From Corynebacterium pseudogenitalium (GTDB lineage: Bacteria > Actinomycetota > Actinomycetes > Mycobacteriales > Mycobacteriaceae): a stretch of 64,000 nt of DNA. The position numbers and the translations under genes are program-made. Shown piece after piece: positions 17,162 to 25,829 of this stretch (positions within the stretch are counted from its first letter, which is position 1; every line of letters starts with the position of its first letter). The DNA is taken from assembly GCF_024453815.1 (NCBI RefSeq), contig NZ_CP072934.1:1178001-1242000 (forward strand), given 5' to 3'. Below the pieces are notes generated by a model. It was not told where the DNA came from, searched no databases, and worked only from the letters and a program-made list of their open reading frames with translations.

Positions 17162-17584
17162 ATGAGTTTTCTATTCGAAAAAGTTGATCGCGAGCTCAAC
17201 GAGGAAGAATTGCGGACCCTCAACGAATACAACAACGGTTACGCCAACACGATCGGAATGGTGATCACGGCGTGTAGCCCAGAGTGCGTAACTGCACATA
17301 TAGACGTCGGACCCCAGCATCTTCAGCCTGCCGGGATCGTCAACGGGGGAGTCTATGCCGGTCTCGCAGAGACGGTAGGTTCCGTTGCAGCGATGGCGAC
17401 AGCTGGCAGACCTGCTGTCGGCATGAACAACAACACCGACCTCCTACGAAGCGTCCGTGACGGGCGAATCGAAGCATCCGCGCGCCCAGTTCATGTCGGG
17501 CGGCGAACCCACCTCTGGCGCATCGAAATGCATCACGAAGGCAAGTTAGTGGCCCTGACGAATCTGAAGCTCCTCGTACCCTAA
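17162..17584 (+). CDS. PaaI-type hotdog thioesterase
   Basis: The 140-residue protein has a hotdog fold pattern with the motif LQPAGIVNGGVYAGLAETVGS around residue 55, where N-G-G and the following Glu are the typical active-site residues of PaaI/YdiI-like acyl-CoA thioesterases. The second half has HVGRRTHLWRIEM, also typical. The acyl group it hydrolyses is not known. The ATG at 17162 follows GAGAGGAAAG at good spacing; the open frame further upstream has no such site. Its stop overlaps the stop of corA by four bases from the opposite strand. Confidence 0.85.
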   Translation: MSFLFEKVDRELNEEELRTLNEYNNGYANTIGMVITACSPECVTAHIDVGPQHLQPAGIVNGGVYAGLAETVGSVAAMATAGRPAVGMNNNTDLLRSVRDGRIEASARPVHVGRRTHLWRIEMHHEGKLVALTNLKLLVP

Positions 17585-18654
17585 AGCCAGCGGTTCTTCC
17601 TGAACCACCAATACATCAGTGCCATGGTCAGGATCATTACGCCGAGCACCACCGGGTAGGAGTACTTCCAAGCCAATTCCGGCATATTCTCGAAATTCAT
17701 GCCATAAACACCGGCAATCATGGTCGGGGCCGCAGCCATACCAACTACTGCAGATATCGTACGCATATCGGAGTTCTGTTGCATCGAAACCTTCGCAACC
17801 GAGGCGTCAAGCAGGGAGGAAAGGCGTTCATCGAAGCCTGAGAGGTGGTCACTCACGATCGTCGCGTTGTCCTGCACGTCACGGAAGTAAGATCTGAGCG
17901 CTTTCCGCATCAGATCACGGTTGTTGGTCAACCCATTCTTTAACGCCGGTGCAAGTGGATCGATCGCGTGGCGCATCTCCAAGATCTCACGTTTGTAGTT
18001 GTAAATCTTGTCAATGTTAATGTCTCGCCGAGGCGTAAACACTTCGTTTTCCAGCTCATCGACGTCGCGGCTCAGGTTGTCTGCGACCTTCAAATAGTTA
18101 TCGACGATGTAGTCGGACACCACCCATGCGACGGCACTTGGGCCAAGCACCGCAAGCTCCTCCTCGCTCTCTAGTTTGCCAGTCAAATCAGGCAGTGGTG
18201 CGCCGTGCCGGATTGTGATCGCAAAGTTCGGACCGGTCACAATTTGGACTTCACCAGTGGAAATGATTTCACGGGCATCCGCAACTTCCTCATCGTCGCG
18301 GTAATACACCGAGCGCACGACCATGAACAGCTGCTCATCGTAGCGCTCAACCTTTGGCCTCTGGTGGGCATCGACTACGTCGTCAACGATCAGATCGTCA
18401 ATGTCGAAAAACGACGAGATCTTCGTCATCTGCTCATCTGTCGGACCTTTCAACGAGACCCACACAAACGCGTTATCGTGCTCCCGTGCGACCTGCAGTG
18501 CCTGTGGAATCCGATAGTTGCCAGGGACGCGCTTGCCGTCGACAAATACTTTGCAAAAGTCGATCGAGCGTTCCAGAGGGACCTTCACCGGTATGCGCGA
18601 TGGTTGAAGCGTGCTTTTCGACGACTTCCTCGACAACGGGATCCTTGGTGGCAT
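17581..18654 (-). CDS. corA: CorA-type magnesium/cobalt transporter
   Basis: The 357-residue protein has a large cytoplasmic N-terminal domain (funnel) and two C-terminal membrane helices. The first ends with YGMNFENMPELAW, containing the GMN selectivity motif, and the second is PVVLGVMILTMALMYWWF followed by a basic KNRWL tail. CorA pentamers carry Mg2+ or Co2+ inward. The ATG at 18654 is chosen because AAAGGGGG lies upstream at good distance; the family N-terminus allows a basic extension such as the one seen here. The gene converges with the thioesterase gene. Confidence 0.92.
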   Translation of the reverse strand: MPPRIPLSRKSSKSTLQPSRIPVKVPLERSIDFCKVFVDGKRVPGNYRIPQALQVAREHDNAFVWVSLKGPTDEQMTKISSFFDIDDLIVDDVVDAHQRPKVERYDEQLFMVVRSVYYRDDEEVADAREIISTGEVQIVTGPNFAITIRHGAPLPDLTGKLESEEELAVLGPSAVAWVVSDYIVDNYLKVADNLSRDVDELENEVFTPRRDINIDKIYNYKREILEMRHAIDPLAPALKNGLTNNRDLMRKALRSYFRDVQDNATIVSDHLSGFDERLSSLLDASVAKVSMQQNSDMRTISAVVGMAAAPTMIAGVYGMNFENMPELAWKYSYPVVLGVMILTMALMYWWFRKNRWL

Positions 18655-18745
18655 AGTGGCCCCCTTTACTACCTGCGTCACGCCAATCAAGGGCGAGGGA
18701 TATAACAACGCTCGAGATACTACGCCCTTCGAGAACGGAACACGA

Positions 18746-18784
18746 ACGCGCCTCTCCAACCGTATACAAAGGGGAGAGGCGCGT
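18746..18784 (-). terminator. hairpin after ndh, probable terminator
   Basis: Arms ACGCGCCTCTCC and GGAGAGGCGCGT (18746-18757, 18773-18784) pair perfectly around 15 bases, starting 12 bases after the ndh stop. The minus-strand sequence after the stem is only moderately T-rich (TCGTGTTCCGTTCTC), so it is a weaker terminator or a processing structure. Confidence 0.55.
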
Positions 18785-18796
18785 CAGCAGAGTCAT

Positions 18797-20134
18797 TTAG
18801 TTCTCTGAGTTTTCGGATTTCGCGTGGCGTTGGCCGGGTGTCGTCGGAAGGTTGTATCGCTTCGAGCTCAAAGCGTTGTAAACCCACGTCAACGCTGTGA
18901 CAGTGCGGTTGCGCAGTCCAGTGAGGAATGAGACGTGGACGTAGAGCCACATCAACCAACCCAAGAATCCAGCGATTTCGACCTTGCCCATCTTCACGAC
19001 AGCGTTAAAGCGAGTGACGATAGCCATCGATCCCTTGTCAAAGTAGGAGAATGGCTCGCGCTGTTCCGGCGTAATCTCGTCTTCAACCTGTGCCTTCAAG
19101 ATCTTTCCGACATATTCACCGGACTGGATTGCAACCTGGGCGACGCCTGGCAAGCGGTCGCGGCTCATCATGTCGCCCACGATGAATACATTCGACAGTT
19201 CGCCAACGGACAGGTCGGCGTTCACCGGCACCTTGCCGTTACGTTCAGCCTCTACACCAGCTTGCTCGGCGACCTGCTTGCCCAGCGGGGAAGCCTGGAC
19301 ACCAGCAGACCAAATCTTCGTTGGAGTGTAGACAGTGGTCTCTTCGTCGGTCTTGGTGTTCTTGTACGTGACGCTCTCAGCGTCGACGTTAGTCACAATG
19401 GCATTCAAGATGACAGTAACGCCTGCCTTCTCCAACTCGCGCTGCGCCTTCCGGCCAAGACGCTTTCCAAATGGTGGCAGAACCTGTGGCATGCCGTCGA
19501 TAAGAAGGATCTTGGTCTGATCTGGTGAGAACGAGTACTGGCCTCCAGCAAATGCGCGGTGCGCCAACTCGGCGATCTGTCCAGCGAGCTCAACACCAGT
19601 TGGACCGGCGCCGACGAGCACAAAAGTGAGCAGCCGTTCGCGTTCTTCAGCGGAAGTAGCTAGCTCAGCTTTCTCGAAGGCATCAAGAATGCGCGCGCGC
19701 ACCTCGAGCGCGTCATCGGCTGTTTTCAAACCAGGTGCGAACTCCGCAAAGTGATCGTTGCCGAAGTAGGACTGGCCTGCACCCGCTGCGAGGATCAATG
19801 AGTCGTAGGCATACTGTGACGACGCACCATCATCGGAAGCAGTGACGATCTGATTCGCGGTATCGATCTCGTCAACATTGCCGCGCACAACGCGAACGTT
19901 GTCCTGGCTTGCCAAAATCTGGCGAACCGAAGAGGCAATTTCGCCGACAGACAGAAGACCGGTCGCTACCTGATAGAGCAGAGGGGCGAAGATGAAGTGG
20001 TTTGTGCGGTTAATAATCGTAATGTCTACGTCTGCATCCGCGAGTGCATGAGCAGCGTTAATGCCACCAAACCCCGCACCTACGATCACGACGTGATGGC
20101 GGTTTCCAGCGGGGCGGTATGGTGTCTGAGTCAT
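18797..20134 (-). CDS. ndh: type II NADH dehydrogenase
   Basis: The 445-residue flavoprotein has a first Rossmann motif VVIVGAGFGGINAAHAL at the N-terminus for FAD, a second dinucleotide motif (FVLVGAGPTGVELAGQIAELAH) for NADH, and the FAD motif VFIVGDMM near residue 300. The C-terminal region, with a hydrophobic WLMWLYVHVSFLTGLRNR stretch, binds the membrane surface. It transfers electrons from NADH to menaquinone without pumping protons and is the main NADH entry in corynebacteria. The ATG at 20134 follows AAGGAG at good spacing; the longer frame has no family character. Confidence 0.95.
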   Translation of the reverse strand: MTQTPYRPAGNRHHVVIVGAGFGGINAAHALADADVDITIINRTNHFIFAPLLYQVATGLLSVGEIASSVRQILASQDNVRVVRGNVDEIDTANQIVTASDDGASSQYAYDSLILAAGAGQSYFGNDHFAEFAPGLKTADDALEVRARILDAFEKAELATSAEERERLLTFVLVGAGPTGVELAGQIAELAHRAFAGGQYSFSPDQTKILLIDGMPQVLPPFGKRLGRKAQRELEKAGVTVILNAIVTNVDAESVTYKNTKTDEETTVYTPTKIWSAGVQASPLGKQVAEQAGVEAERNGKVPVNADLSVGELSNVFIVGDMMSRDRLPGVAQVAIQSGEYVGKILKAQVEDEITPEQREPFSYFDKGSMAIVTRFNAVVKMGKVEIAGFLGWLMWLYVHVSFLTGLRNRTVTALTWVYNALSSKRYNLPTTPGQRHAKSENSEN

Positions 20135-20269
20135 AAAAGTGTCGCTCCTTGGGAAAGCTGTTTGAATTTTCTTCCCTTTATAGTACGCCCATAATGTTAG
20201 AACGGTATGGTTTTGGAGATGAAGCGTCGAAAACTCCGCTGAAAGTTTGACCAAGTAAGGTGGGGAAGC

Positions 20270-21598
20270 GTGCCGATTCCTGAACCAGTACCAACGCATT
20301 TACACACTGTTGACGCCACAAAGTGGCCACGGCTAGTGCAGCCGTTGGATGGGTTTGCTCTGAAAACTCGCGCCAGGCTTGCAGAGGCCGAGTTTGCTCG
20401 AGCCTGTGACGCCGCGGGTGTAACGCTTTCTGGTGACGACGCCGACATTCTCGTGAACCATGAGCGGCTTTTTGAACGAATCGCGGCTGCTGGCTGGACA
20501 GGCCTGGCAGAGGGGTACATGGCAGGCGAGTGGTCAGTGACCTCATCGGATGTACTTGTTGAAGTCATTGCGAAGCTGCTGGGGCAGGGCTACGTACCCC
20601 GCCGTACATCGTGGAAGCCACGGCCGGAAACTGTTGGAGCGATGCTGCCGAGTTCTCTCGTACAGCACTTTTCGGGCGATCGTGTGAGTGCTTTCCAGGG
20701 TCATTTCGCTACAGGTGTCGCAACTACCGAGCGCAAACTGACCAAGTCCTACCCGGAGCAGCGTGCCAAACAGCGTGGCGCGAAGCGCCGCTATATCGAT
20801 GTGACCACCTACGAAGCACCGCTCGATGCGGATCGAGCCGACTTGGGTGATATACAGGCGCGGAGCGCTCAGCAGTTGCTGGACCTAGTCGGTGCAGGGC
20901 GCGGTACGAGAATGCTCGAGTATCCGAACTCGGGAGGTGCTGTGGCTCTGGCCGCGATAGGGCGCGGAGTGGTGGTTGATACTCTCGCAATTAGCCATGA
21001 CAGTGCCGCTCATCTTCGGGAATACCTCATTCTTAATGGCGCTGCGAACGATGTGCGCGTTGCCGTGGGCAAACTTGGTGACGCTCAATGGGCCCAGCAG
21101 CATGGGCCGTATGATGCAATCGTTTCATTTAGTCAGCTTGAATCATGCCCGAAACGCGATAAAGTGCAGTACCTTCGCACGATGGACCGCATGCTACTTC
21201 CAGGCGGGCGTATCGGTGTGCAATCGGTGATGGCACGTCGCGTGCAATCAAAATCCGTGAACCGAGCGTGTCGGAGTGCGCTTCAGGTGCTTGGTGCGTA
21301 TGTATGGCCAGGTATGGAGTATCAATATGAAGTCGATTTTCTGAAGCTAGTTGAACAGCAAACGCATCTCCAAGCGATCAGTATTAGCCGTGCGCCGGAA
21401 CATCTTCGGTTGTCGATTCGTTTGCAGCGTCAAATGTTTGAAGGGCGGCTCCGTGAAGCCGCGGCCGATGGCTATGACGAAGTATTTCGCCGACTATGGC
21501 TCTGGCAGTTTGCGGTTCGCGAAGCAGTTGCATCAGTAGGGGGCTTGGATCTGGCACAGGCGGTATTGGTACGGAAGCACCGGGGTGGGCGCCGATAA
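20270..21598 (+). CDS. cyclopropane-fatty-acid-synthase-like methyltransferase
   Basis: The 442-residue protein carries an N-terminal segment typical of cyclopropane-fatty-acyl-phospholipid synthases (ILVNHERLFERIAAAGWTGLAEGYMAGEW) and a C-terminal SAM-dependent methyltransferase core. The SAM motif I, normally E-x-G-x-G-x-G, reads RMLEYPNSGGAVAL, so glycine spacing is altered. Later blocks are YDAIVSFSQLESCPKRDK and DRMLLPGGRIGVQSV. In C. glutamicum a gene of this kind also sits next to ndh. It would modify unsaturated acyl chains, but the weak motif I makes activity uncertain. The GTG start follows GGTGGGGAAG. Confidence 0.72.
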   Translation: MPIPEPVPTHLHTVDATKWPRLVQPLDGFALKTRARLAEAEFARACDAAGVTLSGDDADILVNHERLFERIAAAGWTGLAEGYMAGEWSVTSSDVLVEVIAKLLGQGYVPRRTSWKPRPETVGAMLPSSLVQHFSGDRVSAFQGHFATGVATTERKLTKSYPEQRAKQRGAKRRYIDVTTYEAPLDADRADLGDIQARSAQQLLDLVGAGRGTRMLEYPNSGGAVALAAIGRGVVVDTLAISHDSAAHLREYLILNGAANDVRVAVGKLGDAQWAQQHGPYDAIVSFSQLESCPKRDKVQYLRTMDRMLLPGGRIGVQSVMARRVQSKSVNRACRSALQVLGAYVWPGMEYQYEVDFLKLVEQQTHLQAISISRAPEHLRLSIRLQRQMFEGRLREAAADGYDEVFRRLWLWQFAVREAVASVGGLDLAQAVLVRKHRGGRR

Positions 21599-21677
21599 GA
21601 AGCAAGGGTCAAGTGCCTTAGTTGACATAATGTACATTATCGGACATTTCCACAACTTTGCATATAGATAGCGGAAG

Positions 21678-21713
21678 CCCGCCCAATAACGTAACGTGAC
21701 GTAATTGGGCGGG
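21678..21713. terminator. bidirectional terminator between convergent genes
   Basis: CCCGCCCAAT and ATTGGGCGGG pair perfectly (21678-21687, 21704-21713); the loop itself holds a second small repeat, ACGTAACGTGACGT. It ends transcripts from the methyltransferase gene and from the YceI gene, whose stop lies 15 bases away. Confidence 0.75.
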
Positions 21714-21727
21714 TAATTCTGGACAGT

Positions 21728-22438
21728 CTACTTGGTCATATTGAGGCGAATATTGAGTAGCCCGCTCTCGGCAATCTTCGCTGCGACAAATTCAGGCGTC
21801 TCAACGCCGTAGTCAGCTCTATCAAACGGTACATCGCCCGCGACGATGAGATGGCTGCCAGACAGGGCTACGTCAAAAGGTGCTGTGACGCGATTCGTCT
21901 CGCCATGGATGGTCAAGTCTCCGACCACGTTCACGGTTCCAGCGGAACCGTCTGATGGAACCTTGGATAGATCAATCGGCTCGGTGATCGTGAAGCTTGA
22001 CGTCGGGTATTGATCCGTGTGAAGAATCTTCCGGCGTACGTTGTTGTCTCGAACATCGCTGTCTGTAGTCAAATTCGTCATGTCGACTACGATTTCGCCA
22101 GATTGCAGTACACCCGACTCAATATGTACTTCGCCTTCAACGCCTGTCGTCGATCCTGAGGTCGTCTTTGCTTCACCAGGAAGAACTTCATCGAACGTGA
22201 ACCCAACGGACGTCGAGTTGACGCCAGGACGCTTTTGGATCTTCCAAACGCCGTTGATGTCAGTGTCCGCCGGTTTAAGTCGGTCTGTATCAATTCCTTC
22301 TGTCTTGACTCCACCGCCACCAAACATGTTGAGCAGCAATGGGATCATCGCGATCAGGACCGCGAGCACCGCAATTCCCGCAACTATGACCATCAAGAGC
22401 TTCTTCTTGCGGGCGCTGGGAGCTTGCACTTCCTTCAT
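21728..22438 (-). CDS. membrane-anchored YceI-family protein
   Basis: The 236-residue protein has an N-terminal membrane helix at about residues 13-34 and then a YceI domain: a lipocalin-like barrel recognisable from GVWKIQKRPGVNSTSVGFTFDE, VDMTNLTTDSDVRDNNVR, ILHTDQYPTSSFTI, VVGDLTIHGETNRVTAPFDV and the final VAAKIAESGLLNIRLNM. YceI proteins bind isoprenoid lipids such as polyprenyl quinones or their precursors and act in the envelope. The membrane anchor replaces the usual cleaved signal. It is followed upstream by the zinc-finger gene with a six-base gap, so the two probably form one transcript. Confidence 0.88.
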   Translation of the reverse strand: MKEVQAPSARKKKLLMVIVAGIAVLAVLIAMIPLLLNMFGGGGVKTEGIDTDRLKPADTDINGVWKIQKRPGVNSTSVGFTFDEVLPGEAKTTSGSTTGVEGEVHIESGVLQSGEIVVDMTNLTTDSDVRDNNVRRKILHTDQYPTSSFTITEPIDLSKVPSDGSAGTVNVVGDLTIHGETNRVTAPFDVALSGSHLIVAGDVPFDRADYGVETPEFVAAKIAESGLLNIRLNMTK

Positions 22439-22444
22439 GGGTAC

Positions 22445-22804
22445 TTACCTCAACTTCTCAACTGTTCGCGCTAATTCAATTAATTCGTCACACATGTTAC
22501 GTAATTCATCCGGGTTTGCACCTTCATCCACCGCTGTCCGGATATCTTCCGCTGTACAACGCAAAACGAAAAGGTTGTCGCGGAGCATCGACACAGTTTC
22601 CGGTTTAAGGATGGCTGCCCCTTCATCAATCGCAGTGCCGGCTACAAAGTTACGCTGTTCATACGCGCGCTGCTTACATGACTGGCTGCAATATTTTCGG
22701 CGGCGTCCTCTTCCCTGCTGACGAGCCATTTCTTTGCCACACCACTGACACGTAGGCGATTCGCTCTTCGCGTACACATCACTTTCTGGCATACGGGTCA
22801 GCAT
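22445..22804 (-). CDS. small zinc-ribbon protein of unknown function
   Basis: The 119-residue protein has one cysteine-rich knuckle at residues 19-45 (CQWCGKEMARQQG then YCSQSC), a likely zinc site with C-x2-C and C-x3-C pairs, followed by an Arg-rich stretch and an alpha-helical C-terminal half. I do not recognise a functional family; it looks like the short zinc-finger proteins found next to rbpA in corynebacteria. The ATG at 22804 is preferred because AAGGTG precedes it; the longer open frame upstream has no matching character. It is divergent from rbpA and shares its promoter region. Confidence 0.65.
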   Translation of the reverse strand: MLTRMPESDVYAKSESPTCQWCGKEMARQQGRGRRRKYCSQSCKQRAYEQRNFVAGTAIDEGAAILKPETVSMLRDNLFVLRCTAEDIRTAVDEGANPDELRNMCDELIELARTVEKLR

Positions 22805-22846
22805 AATACACACCTTGAACGGAATGCATGTCCGGTTCAATACTGC

Positions 22847-22878
22847 GGGAACAAAATCTAAAAGGTGAACGTTATAAT
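22847..22878 (+). promoter_or_regulatory. candidate SigH-type promoter of rbpA, overlapping a TATAAT box
   Basis: GGGAAC at 22847-22852 is followed after 18 bases by GTT at 22871-22873, which fits the actinobacterial SigH/SigR pattern (GGAAT/C, 16-20 bases, GTT). The same stretch holds a perfect TATAAT at 22873-22878 that could be read by the main sigma factor. The ATG of rbpA is 42 bases downstream of the TATAAT. Confidence 0.6.
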
Positions 22879-22920
22879 AGGGCGACTGCATTTAAATGTG
22901 TTTAGAAGGGACAATTGAGT

Positions 22921-23298
22921 ATGGCTGATCGTGTTCTTCGCGGAAGTCGAATGGGCGCTGTGAGCTACGAGACGGACCGAGACCATGATCTCGCGCCTCG
23001 GCAGCAAGCGCGATACCGCACTCCGAACGGCGAGATTTTCGAAGTGCCGTTCGCAGATGATGCAGAGATTCCAGAGGAATGGATGTGCAAGAACGTCCAG
23101 CTCGGCACCCTTATGGAAGGCGAAGGCGTCGAGTCGAAGCCGACGAAGCCACCCCGTACTCACTGGGATATGCTTCGCGAACGCCGTACTATCGAAGAGC
23201 TCGACGTGCTGCTTGAAGAGCGCCTTGAACAGCTGCGGAAACGTCGTCGCGCTGCTGCGCGCTTGGCGAAAGAACAAGCAGCAGAAAACAAGAAGTAA
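22921..23298 (+). CDS. rbpA: RNA polymerase-binding protein RbpA
   Basis: The 125-residue protein matches RbpA along its length: an N-terminal tail with MADRVLRGSRMG, the core domain with RYRTPNGEIFEVPFADDAEIPEEW and a single Cys in MCKNVQLG, a basic linker (KPTKPPRTHWDML), and the sigma-interacting helix RRTIEELDVLLEERLEQL. RbpA binds group 1 sigma factors and RNA polymerase and stabilises open promoter complexes. The C-terminal tail is Lys/Arg/Ala rich. A TTG six bases upstream is also in frame and is nearer to the GAAGGG site (four bases), so the start may be 22915; I choose the ATG from family N-termini. Confidence 0.95.
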   Translation: MADRVLRGSRMGAVSYETDRDHDLAPRQQARYRTPNGEIFEVPFADDAEIPEEWMCKNVQLGTLMEGEGVESKPTKPPRTHWDMLRERRTIEELDVLLEERLEQLRKRRRAAARLAKEQAAENKK

Positions 23299-23315
23299 GA
23301 GCTAGTTATAGCCCG

Positions 23316-23352
23316 AAGGCGAGAGGCCACATATTCTGTAGCTTCTCGCCTT
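23316..23352. terminator. hairpin between convergent rbpA and ppm1
   Basis: AAGGCGAGA and TCTCGCCTT pair perfectly around a 19-base loop, in the 76-base gap between two converging genes. The T run on the right is short (TTTCGTCT). Confidence 0.6.
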
Positions 23353-23374
23353 TCGTCTAACTGTCAACGCGAAG

Positions 23375-24247
23375 TTACTTACGCTTCGAAGCGATGAATT
23401 CCTTGGCAACCTCTACGACGTTGCCCGCGAGCTGAGGCAGGTCGTTCGCCTTGCTCAGCAGCTCGTTTGCTTTAGAGCGCTTGGCCTCGTAGCTGAGCAT
23501 TCGGAATCCCTCTTTCGCCATCTCCCGTGCGGTGCCAAACTTTTCGGTGGCACCCCACTTGGTGACTTCCCAGAGAGAAGTTGTCGCGAAGCTTGCGTCT
23601 AGCTTAGATTCGCCCAACGTGCGGTCCTCGAATGTAATCGGTACTTCGCGAACGTCGAAACCGGCAAGCTCGGCCTTGTGCGCCATATCGACCTGGAAAA
23701 TATAGCCCTTGTTGGACAACTCCTGGAGATCGATGGTCTCGAGGACTTCGCGTCGAAAAGCGCGGTAACCTGCGGTCATGTCGCGAACATCGCCACCCAG
23801 CGCAAGGGAAACATAGGCGTTTCCCAGCTTGGAAAGCAAGTAGCGCTGCTTGGGCCAATTTTTAACTTCCCCGCCGTCCACATACCGCGAACCGATTACG
23901 ACGTCTGCGCCGCTTTCGATCTCCTCCAACAAGCAGTGAAGCTCCTCAGGTGCATGCGAGCCATCGGCGTCCATCTGGCAGATAACCTCATAGTCACGCT
24001 CGAGTCCCCAGTTGAAACCGTCGCGGTACGCGGCGAGTAGCCCTTCCTTGCCAGCACGGTGCAAGACGTGCAGGCGATCATTCGCTTCTGCCAGTTCGTC
24101 GGCCTTCTGCCCCGTTCCGTCAGGAGAATTGTCGTCGACAATAAGGATGTCTACATCATCGTTTGCATCGAAAACCCGGCCAACAATGAGGGGAAGATTC
24201 TCAATCTCGTTGTACGTCGGGATGATCACTAATGTCGAATTCGCCAC
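23375..24247 (-). CDS. ppm1: polyprenol monophosphomannose synthase
   Basis: The 290-residue protein is a family-2 glycosyltransferase: VIIPTYNEIENLP at the N-terminus, DDNSPDGTG, the catalytic QMDADGSH (DXD-like) near residue 92, GSRYVDGG and GYRAFRREVLETI. It transfers mannose from GDP-mannose to polyprenyl phosphate, the donor for lipomannan, lipoarabinomannan and protein mannosylation outside the membrane. In M. tuberculosis the enzyme is fused to Lnt, whereas here, as in C. glutamicum, the two are separate genes overlapping by 47 bases. The extra C-terminal 50 residues are Lys/Ala rich. Confidence 0.93.
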   Translation of the reverse strand: MANSTLVIIPTYNEIENLPLIVGRVFDANDDVDILIVDDNSPDGTGQKADELAEANDRLHVLHRAGKEGLLAAYRDGFNWGLERDYEVICQMDADGSHAPEELHCLLEEIESGADVVIGSRYVDGGEVKNWPKQRYLLSKLGNAYVSLALGGDVRDMTAGYRAFRREVLETIDLQELSNKGYIFQVDMAHKAELAGFDVREVPITFEDRTLGESKLDASFATTSLWEVTKWGATEKFGTAREMAKEGFRMLSYEAKRSKANELLSKANDLPQLAGNVVEVAKEFIASKRK

Positions 24248-25829
24248 GGTGGCTGCTCCTTTTCCAGCAACGTTTCTCGCCGTTGTTCAAATGTTGTCTA
24301 GCATACTCCCTGGGTCGGCGGACTGCTGCACCTAGTATGAGCATGAACCCAAGCCAAACGAACGCAGCCTCGAGGTAGTCCCCAAAACGTACAGCAAATG
24401 TCCGCGTTGTATGTAGTGGCAGGCGTTCAATCAGGTGGTTAGCTTCAAATATAGAAGTTTCCTGGCTCACCGTTCCATCAGGGTGCACGATTGCTGACAC
24501 ACCTGAAGTAGCTGCAACAACCACTGCCCTATCCGTTTCAATGGCACGCAGCCTGCTCATCGCCAGCTGCTGATAGGTCATATCGCTAAACCCGAAAGTC
24601 GCGTTGTTCGTCGGTGTAGCGAGAATTTGCGCACCATTATTAATTGCCATCCGGTACGCCGGGTCTTCTGCCACTTCATAGCATGTGGCAACCCCAACAG
24701 GGATGCCTCCCATGTGGACGACACCTGGGCCATTGCCGGGCTTGAAATCGCTGGCGAGGTCCACGAGGTCCGTGATTTTCCGGAAGAAGTCGCGCATTGG
24801 CATGTACTCGCCAAACGGCTGCAAAAAGCGTTTATGATGCGTCTCGCCTGGCCCTGTTTCCGGGTCAAACACGACCATCGTGTTGCGCGCACCGACCTCG
24901 TCGCGCGTCAGCGTCCCCACCAGCACCGGTGCCCCTACTGCGCTCACAGCGCGTTCGATTGACGACGCCGCCAAAGGATCTTGAAACGGGTTCACGTCCG
25001 ACGAGTTCTCCGGCCAAATAACGAGGTCAAGCTTTTCACCTTGTTTTTGGGCATCATTCGCTGCGCGAACAGTTTCATCGACGTGATTTTGTAACACGGC
25101 TCTGCGCTGAGCGTTGAAGTCAAGCCCGAGGCGCGGCACATTGCCTTGAATCGCTGCGACCAGTACGGAGTTGCCCTGTGCCGTCTGAGCCTCTGTCCCC
25201 TCGCCATCGAAACTCGGGCTGATAAGTCCTCCGAGCCCGATCGGGAGCGCGAAACCTAACGCAGCTACCCTGCGGGTTCTCCCACGCGTGATGAGAAACG
25301 TCACGAGGCTTACACCAGCGAGACAGGCGGCGAGAGAAACTAGCGCTGGACCACCAATTGAAGATAGCCACACCAGAGGCCCATTGACCTGCCCCCATGC
25401 CAGCCGGACCCAGGAAAATCCGCCGAATGGAAGCGACGAGCGGAGGAACTCCACCGCGATATACACAAATGGAAAAGCAAGGAACCCATACTGGCAACGG
25501 GCAATGCGGACGCCAGCCGCGCCAGTGATAAGCGCTGAGAGCGCCAGCGTGATAGCGAGCGCCACGTAGGGCATCGCGCCGACGAATGCTCCGATCCAGG
25601 GCAGGAGGATCAAGTAGCACGTGGCGGCATGGGCAAACCCGAGCAAGCAGCCAAATGTTGCACTTGGCGATGGCTTCGCTGCTGTAGCAAAACGTTGCCA
25701 CGGCATCAGAGCGAGGTAGAACGCACCAACGCCGAGTACTGCGAGGAACCAGTACCCGAACGGCTCATAGGAGAACGCAACCGCAACGCCGGAAAGTACC
25801 GCGAGGACAAGTCGGAGTGACGCATTCAC
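24201..25829 (-). CDS. lnt: apolipoprotein N-acyltransferase
   Basis: The 542-residue membrane protein has six or more hydrophobic segments in its first 200 residues and then a carbon-nitrogen hydrolase domain with the catalytic triad in view: Glu in VIWPENSSD, Lys in HHKRFLQPFGEY and Cys in VATCYEVAED. A last membrane helix follows. Lnt adds the third acyl chain to the N-terminal cysteine of lipoproteins at the outer face of the membrane. The gene overlaps ppm1 by 47 bases and fxsA by four, so the three are cotranscribed. The lipoproteins at 104 and 53848 are likely substrates. Confidence 0.92.
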   Translation of the reverse strand: MNASLRLVLAVLSGVAVAFSYEPFGYWFLAVLGVGAFYLALMPWQRFATAAKPSPSATFGCLLGFAHAATCYLILLPWIGAFVGAMPYVALAITLALSALITGAAGVRIARCQYGFLAFPFVYIAVEFLRSSLPFGGFSWVRLAWGQVNGPLVWLSSIGGPALVSLAACLAGVSLVTFLITRGRTRRVAALGFALPIGLGGLISPSFDGEGTEAQTAQGNSVLVAAIQGNVPRLGLDFNAQRRAVLQNHVDETVRAANDAQKQGEKLDLVIWPENSSDVNPFQDPLAASSIERAVSAVGAPVLVGTLTRDEVGARNTMVVFDPETGPGETHHKRFLQPFGEYMPMRDFFRKITDLVDLASDFKPGNGPGVVHMGGIPVGVATCYEVAEDPAYRMAINNGAQILATPTNNATFGFSDMTYQQLAMSRLRAIETDRAVVVAATSGVSAIVHPDGTVSQETSIFEANHLIERLPLHTTRTFAVRFGDYLEAAFVWLGFMLILGAAVRRPREYARQHLNNGEKRCWKRSSHRGEFDISDHPDVQRD

